Assembly (NCBI RefSeq): GCF_009760925.1
Contig: NZ_VRLV01000007.1
Span: 248,001-312,000 of the forward strand
Reading direction: 5' to 3'
DNA length: 64,000 nt
Source: Nonomuraea typhae
GTDB lineage: Bacteria > Actinomycetota > Actinomycetes > Streptosporangiales > Streptosporangiaceae
Part shown: piece by piece, positions 61,180 to 64,000 of the stretch
Layout of the letters: the number at the start of each line of letters is the position of its first letter
Position numbering within the stretch: position 1 is the first letter of the stretch
Notes under the pieces: model-generated
The model's database searches: none
Seen by the model: only the letters and a program-made list of their open reading frames with translations
Told to the model about the DNA's origin: nothing
Made by a program: the position numbers and the translations under genes

Positions 61180-61974
61180 GTGCAGCTCTACACGAGATCA
61201 GCCGGGAACGGTGTCCCGGTGGTACTGCTCCACGCTTTCCCCCTCTCATCTGCCATGTGGCTGGCCCAGCGCGAGGGACTGGCCCCCACCTGCAGAGTCA
61301 TCACACCTGATCTACGGGGGTTCGGTGGATCGAGGCTCGGAGACGACGAGCCCTCGGTCGATGCCATGGCCGACGACGTCGCGGCCCTCCTTGACGTGGA
61401 GGGCATCCAACGCGCGGTCGTCGGCGGGTTGTCCATGGGCGGATACGTGACGATGGCCTTCTGCCGGCGCCACCCCGAACGGCTGCTCGGCGTCATCCTC
61501 GCCGACACCAAGGCCGCGGCCGACCCCGAGCCGGTCAGGGAGAACCGCGAACGCATCGCCGGCCGCGTGCTCGACGAGGGCGCGGGCGTGCTCATCGAGG
61601 AGGTGCTGCCCGCACTGATCGGGCGTACCACCCGCGAGCGGCGGGCCATGGTCTTCGGGCGCGTGCGCGGGCTGGTGCAGGCGGCGCCTCCCGCCGCGGT
61701 CGCCTGGGCCCAGCGCGCGATGGCCGCCCGGCCCGACTCCTTCGACACGCTCAGCGAGCTCAAGGTTCCGCTGCTGGCGATCGTGGGCGAGGAGGACGAG
61801 CTCGCGCCGGTGGCCGACGCCGAGGCGATGGCGCGTGCCGTACCCGACGGGCGGTTGGAGATCATCAAGAAGGCCGGTCACTTGAGCGCGGTCGAGCAGC
61901 CGGAGGCGTTCAACGCCGCGGTGGCCGACTTCCTCAGCTCTGGTCTTGGCGGGGAAGCACGGTCTCCCGGATGA
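61180..61974 (+). CDS. Alpha/beta hydrolase
   Basis: A 264-residue hydrolase starting at a GTG (61180) 23 bp after the SDR gene. The catalytic serine is in GGLSMGGYV, the acid in GEEDELAPV and the histidine in KAGHLSAVEQPEAF; HAFPLSSAMW forms the oxyanion loop. No clear ribosome site exists, but TACGGT (61168-61173) ends six bases before the start, so a leaderless transcript is possible. Its last 41 bp overlap the convergent permease gene. Confidence 0.88.
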   Translation: MQLYTRSAGNGVPVVLLHAFPLSSAMWLAQREGLAPTCRVITPDLRGFGGSRLGDDEPSVDAMADDVAALLDVEGIQRAVVGGLSMGGYVTMAFCRRHPERLLGVILADTKAAADPEPVRENRERIAGRVLDEGAGVLIEEVLPALIGRTTRERRAMVFGRVRGLVQAAPPAAVAWAQRAMAARPDSFDTLSELKVPLLAIVGEEDELAPVADAEAMARAVPDGRLEIIKKAGHLSAVEQPEAFNAAVADFLSSGLGGEARSPG

Positions 61975-63034
61975 TGAGCGCGATCGCGGCGGCGACCGGG
62001 ATCGCGAGCAGCGCGCCGACGATGCCCAGCAGCGCGCCGCCGAACAACGCCGCGATGACCGTCACCGCGGGGGTCACATCCACCGAGCGCTTCATGACGC
62101 GGGGGTAGATGAAGTAGTTCTCGACCTGCTGGTAGACCACGAAGAAGATCGCGCAGGCGATGCCCGCGGGCACCGAGCCCAGGAAGGCCACGCCGGTCAC
62201 CAGCACGGCCCCGATCGTCGCGCCCACGAGCGGGATGAGGTCGGTGATCGCCACGATGAGGGCGAGGGCCAGCGCGTACGGCACGCCGGCGATGGTGAGG
62301 AAGATCCAGCTCAGCACGCCCGCGATCACCGAGATGAGCACGTTGCCGGCGACGTAGCCGCCGATGCCGCCGAGGATCTCCTCGGTCAGGGCGCCGGTGC
62401 GCTCGCGGCGCGACGCCGGCACGAGCTTGAGCAGGTACGCCTTGATGGTGTGCAGCGAGCCCAGGAAGTACAACATGAGCACCAGCAGCGTCACGGTGGT
62501 GAAGAGGCTGTCCACCACGACGAGCCCGGCGCCCATGATGCCGCTGGCCAGCGTGGTCGCCGCCGCTCCGGTGAGGAAGGAGCGCAGCTGGGAGAGGATC
62601 TGGTAGTCCTGCTCCAGCATCTGCACGGTCGGGTTGTTGCCGAGCTCGGTGAGATATCCGGGTACGGCCCGCACGAAGTCGGCCAGCTGCTGGCTGACCG
62701 GGGGCACGATGGCCAGGCCGAACAACACGAAGGCGGCGATGACCCCGGCGAAGACGATGGCGATCGACGTCCGCCTGGACACGCGCCGCCGCTGGAGCGC
62801 CTCGACGGCCGGATTGAGGCCGACGGCCAGGAACATGGCGACGGTGATGAGGATGATGACGCTCAGGGAGCGCACGACCATCTGGCCGATGGCGATCGCC
62901 GTCAGCACTCCGAGGCCGCCGATCAGCCCGAAGAGGAACGGCCCGCGGGCCAGCGGTTTACCCGGCAGGCCGTACTGATGGCCCTTATCGGGAGAGTGGC
63001 CTTTATCGGGAGAGGTCTCGACTTCGGCTGACAA
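61934..63034 (-). CDS. AI-2E family transporter (TqsA/PerM-like permease)
   Basis: A 366-residue permease with seven to eight membrane segments. The family pattern is seen in VVRSLSVIILITVAMFLAVGLNPAVEALQRRR, the amphipathic middle region, IVAITDLIPLVGATIGAVLV and the final LLAIPVAAAIALIIRE. The N-terminus carries a short duplicated SPDKGH. Function in this family varies (signal or osmolyte export). Its 3' end overlaps the hydrolase gene. Confidence 0.9.
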   Translation of the reverse strand: MSAEVETSPDKGHSPDKGHQYGLPGKPLARGPFLFGLIGGLGVLTAIAIGQMVVRSLSVIILITVAMFLAVGLNPAVEALQRRRVSRRTSIAIVFAGVIAAFVLFGLAIVPPVSQQLADFVRAVPGYLTELGNNPTVQMLEQDYQILSQLRSFLTGAAATTLASGIMGAGLVVVDSLFTTVTLLVLMLYFLGSLHTIKAYLLKLVPASRRERTGALTEEILGGIGGYVAGNVLISVIAGVLSWIFLTIAGVPYALALALIVAITDLIPLVGATIGAVLVTGVAFLGSVPAGIACAIFFVVYQQVENYFIYPRVMKRSVDVTPAVTVIAALFGGALLGIVGALLAIPVAAAIALIIRETVLPRQDQS

Positions 63035-63070
63035 TGGGGGGCTCCATGTGACAAAGGTGGCGCAAGAACA

Positions 63071-63110
63071 AAAGAGAGCCTAGCGACCGAGTGGTCGCCA
63101 GGCTCTCTTT
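63071..63110 (-). terminator. Bidirectional terminator with A/T tails
   Basis: AAAGAGAGCCT (63071-63081) pairs with AGGCTCTCTTT (63100-63110), with an inner GCGACC/GGTCGC stem and a GAGT loop. On the minus strand it is followed by TGTTCTTG, making it the terminator of the coiled-coil gene. Confidence 0.85.
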
Positions 63111-63145
63111 CAGCCGTCAGTCAAGCCCCCCGAAGAGGCGAGCCC

Positions 63146-64000
63146 CTACTCCTGCCACCACTCGCTGTCGTCGTCCGCCTTGGCCTCCGTCTTGGCGGGC
63201 GCGGCAGCGGCGGCGGGCGCCGGGGCCGGCTTGTTGTCGTTGGCCGACGCCGCGATGGCGGGCTTGGCCGGGGCGGCGGCCACCGCGGGCTCCGGCTCCA
63301 TGCCGGGCAGCGCCGCGCCACCGAGCAGCTGGCGCAGCTGGGCCAGGTGGCTGGTGATGCTGTCGCGCTGGCGGGTCAGCTCGTCGACCTGGCGCTGCAT
63401 CGAGGTGCGGATGCGCTCGGCCTCAGACTTGGCCTCCGAGACGATCGTCTCGGCGCTGGACTTGGCGTCGGAGACGATCGTCTCCGAGCTCTTGCGGGCG
63501 TTGGCGACCAGCTGCTTGGCGTGCAGATCGGCCTCGCGGCGGGTCTGCTCGGCCTGCTGGGTGGCCTTGGTGGCGCGCGATTCGGCCGTGGCCGCGCGCT
63601 GCTCGGCCTCGGCGACCAGCTTCTGGGTGTTGGCCTGCGCGGTGGCGTGGCGCTCGGCCTCCTGGCGCTCGGCCTCCTCGCGGCGGGAGGCGAGCTGGAT
63701 CTCGAACTCGGCCTCGTCCTGGGCCCGCTTGGCCTCCGACTCCTCCAGGACCCGCTGGGCCTGGGCGCGCATCTCGTCGGCCTGGCGCTTGGCGGTGGTC
63801 AGGACCTCGTCACGCTCACGCTTGGTCGATGCGCGGAGCTGGGCCACCTCGCGCTCGGTGGTCGTGCGGAGCTTGGCGATCTCCCGCTCGGCGTCGGCGC
63901 GCTTCTCGGCCACCTCGTGGTCGGCCGTGGCGCGCAACTTGGCCGCCTCACGCTCGGTGGTGGCGGTCAGCTCGTCGGACTCGCGGCGGGCGGTCGAGCG
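63146..64000 (-). CDS. Long coiled-coil protein, Scy/FilP-like, partial at window edge
   Basis: At least 284 C-terminal residues; the frame stays open to base 64000, so the N-terminus lies outside. The visible part is almost uninterrupted coiled coil rich in Ala, Glu and Arg (REEAERQEAERHATAQANT and similar), with ETIVSDAKSSAETIVSEAK repeats. A Pro/Ala linker and the acidic end DDDSEWWQE follow. In Streptomyces the polar-growth scaffolds Scy and FilP lie in the same neighbourhood downstream of nucS, so this is probably their counterpart that organises hyphal tips with DivIVA. Confidence 0.8.
   Translation of the reverse strand, partial: RSTARRESDELTATTEREAAKLRATADHEVAEKRADAEREIAKLRTTTEREVAQLRASTKRERDEVLTTAKRQADEMRAQAQRVLEESEAKRAQDEAEFEIQLASRREEAERQEAERHATAQANTQKLVAEAEQRAATAESRATKATQQAEQTRREADLHAKQLVANARKSSETIVSDAKSSAETIVSEAKSEAERIRTSMQRQVDELTRQRDSITSHLAQLRQLLGGAALPGMEPEPAVAAAPAKPAIAASANDNKPAPAPAAAAAPAKTEAKADDDSEWWQE

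Noticed and set aside
61934..61974. 41-bp overlap of convergent genes taken as a frameshift or annotation error
   Set aside because: Both proteins end with normal family C-termini up to a few extra residues, so a simple convergent overlap explains it.

Overview
This is a high-GC actinomycete chromosome segment, most likely from a Streptosporangiaceae-type genus such as Nonomuraea; that guess rests on composition and gene content, with no database search. Frequent GTG/TTG starts, ATGA-type overlaps, BldG-like STAS and LuxR-type two-component genes, NucS instead of MutS/MutL, and a Scy/FilP-like polar coiled-coil protein all fit. The backbone follows the order known from Streptomyces: thrC-thrB-rho, rpmE-prfA-prmC-sua5, glyA-wecA, the ATP synthase operon, a DUF2550 gene, a cobalamin adenosyltransferase, nucS, a 3-hydroxyacyl-CoA dehydrogenase and finally the coiled-coil gene. 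Accessory blocks are spliced between these units.

Layout. 37-1805: a histidine kinase/response regulator pair, followed by a G/T-rich simple repeat (1848-1990). 2014-12425: an island of six related family-2 glycosyltransferases plus one small membrane coiled-coil protein. Four of these genes read leftward in ATGA-overlapped series from a divergent promoter region near 7939-8161, two read rightward from it, and one further glycosyltransferase converges. Two carry in-frame tandem repeats or unusual N-terminal extensions. 12574-17069: threonine synthase, homoserine kinase and Rho, with a long leader before rho. 17191-20219: a second two-component system behind an 18-bp perfect palindrome, converging on a secreted Ig-like protein. 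20459-23355: L31, release factor 1, its methyltransferase and the threonylcarbamoyl-AMP synthase. 23436-25588: an unknown repeat-rich acidic protein and a small helical partner. 25639-28219: serine hydroxymethyltransferase and a WecA-like lipid-carrier sugar-phosphate transferase. 28375-36518: two small AtpI/AtpZ-like membrane proteins, atpBEFHAGDC and DUF2550, with hairpins between atpB/atpE and atpD/atpC.

36589-39458: a leftward set (glycosidase-like protein, cobalamin adenosyltransferase, unknown protein). 39645-43158: an ABC exporter, a kinase without an adjacent regulator, and a STAS anti-anti-sigma-like protein ending at a textbook intrinsic terminator. 43266-47313: TetR, aldehyde dehydrogenase, GNAT acetyltransferase and carotenoid oxygenase, all leftward. 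47635-50797: NucS diverging from a 3-hydroxyacyl-CoA dehydrogenase, a small zinc-ribbon protein and an alpha/beta hydrolase. 50952-60309: two giant secreted proteins, one with DNRLRE and two LamG domains, the other a 2061-residue RHS protein with an unusual Ala/Arg/Lys-rich tail. 60398-64000: an SDR reductase, an alpha/beta hydrolase, an AI-2E family permease and the partial coiled-coil protein.

The places most likely to hold something new are the glycosyltransferase island, the RHS/LamG pair with its basic tail and no visible immunity gene, and the repeat-rich pair at 23436-25588. The rest is mostly recognisable housekeeping.
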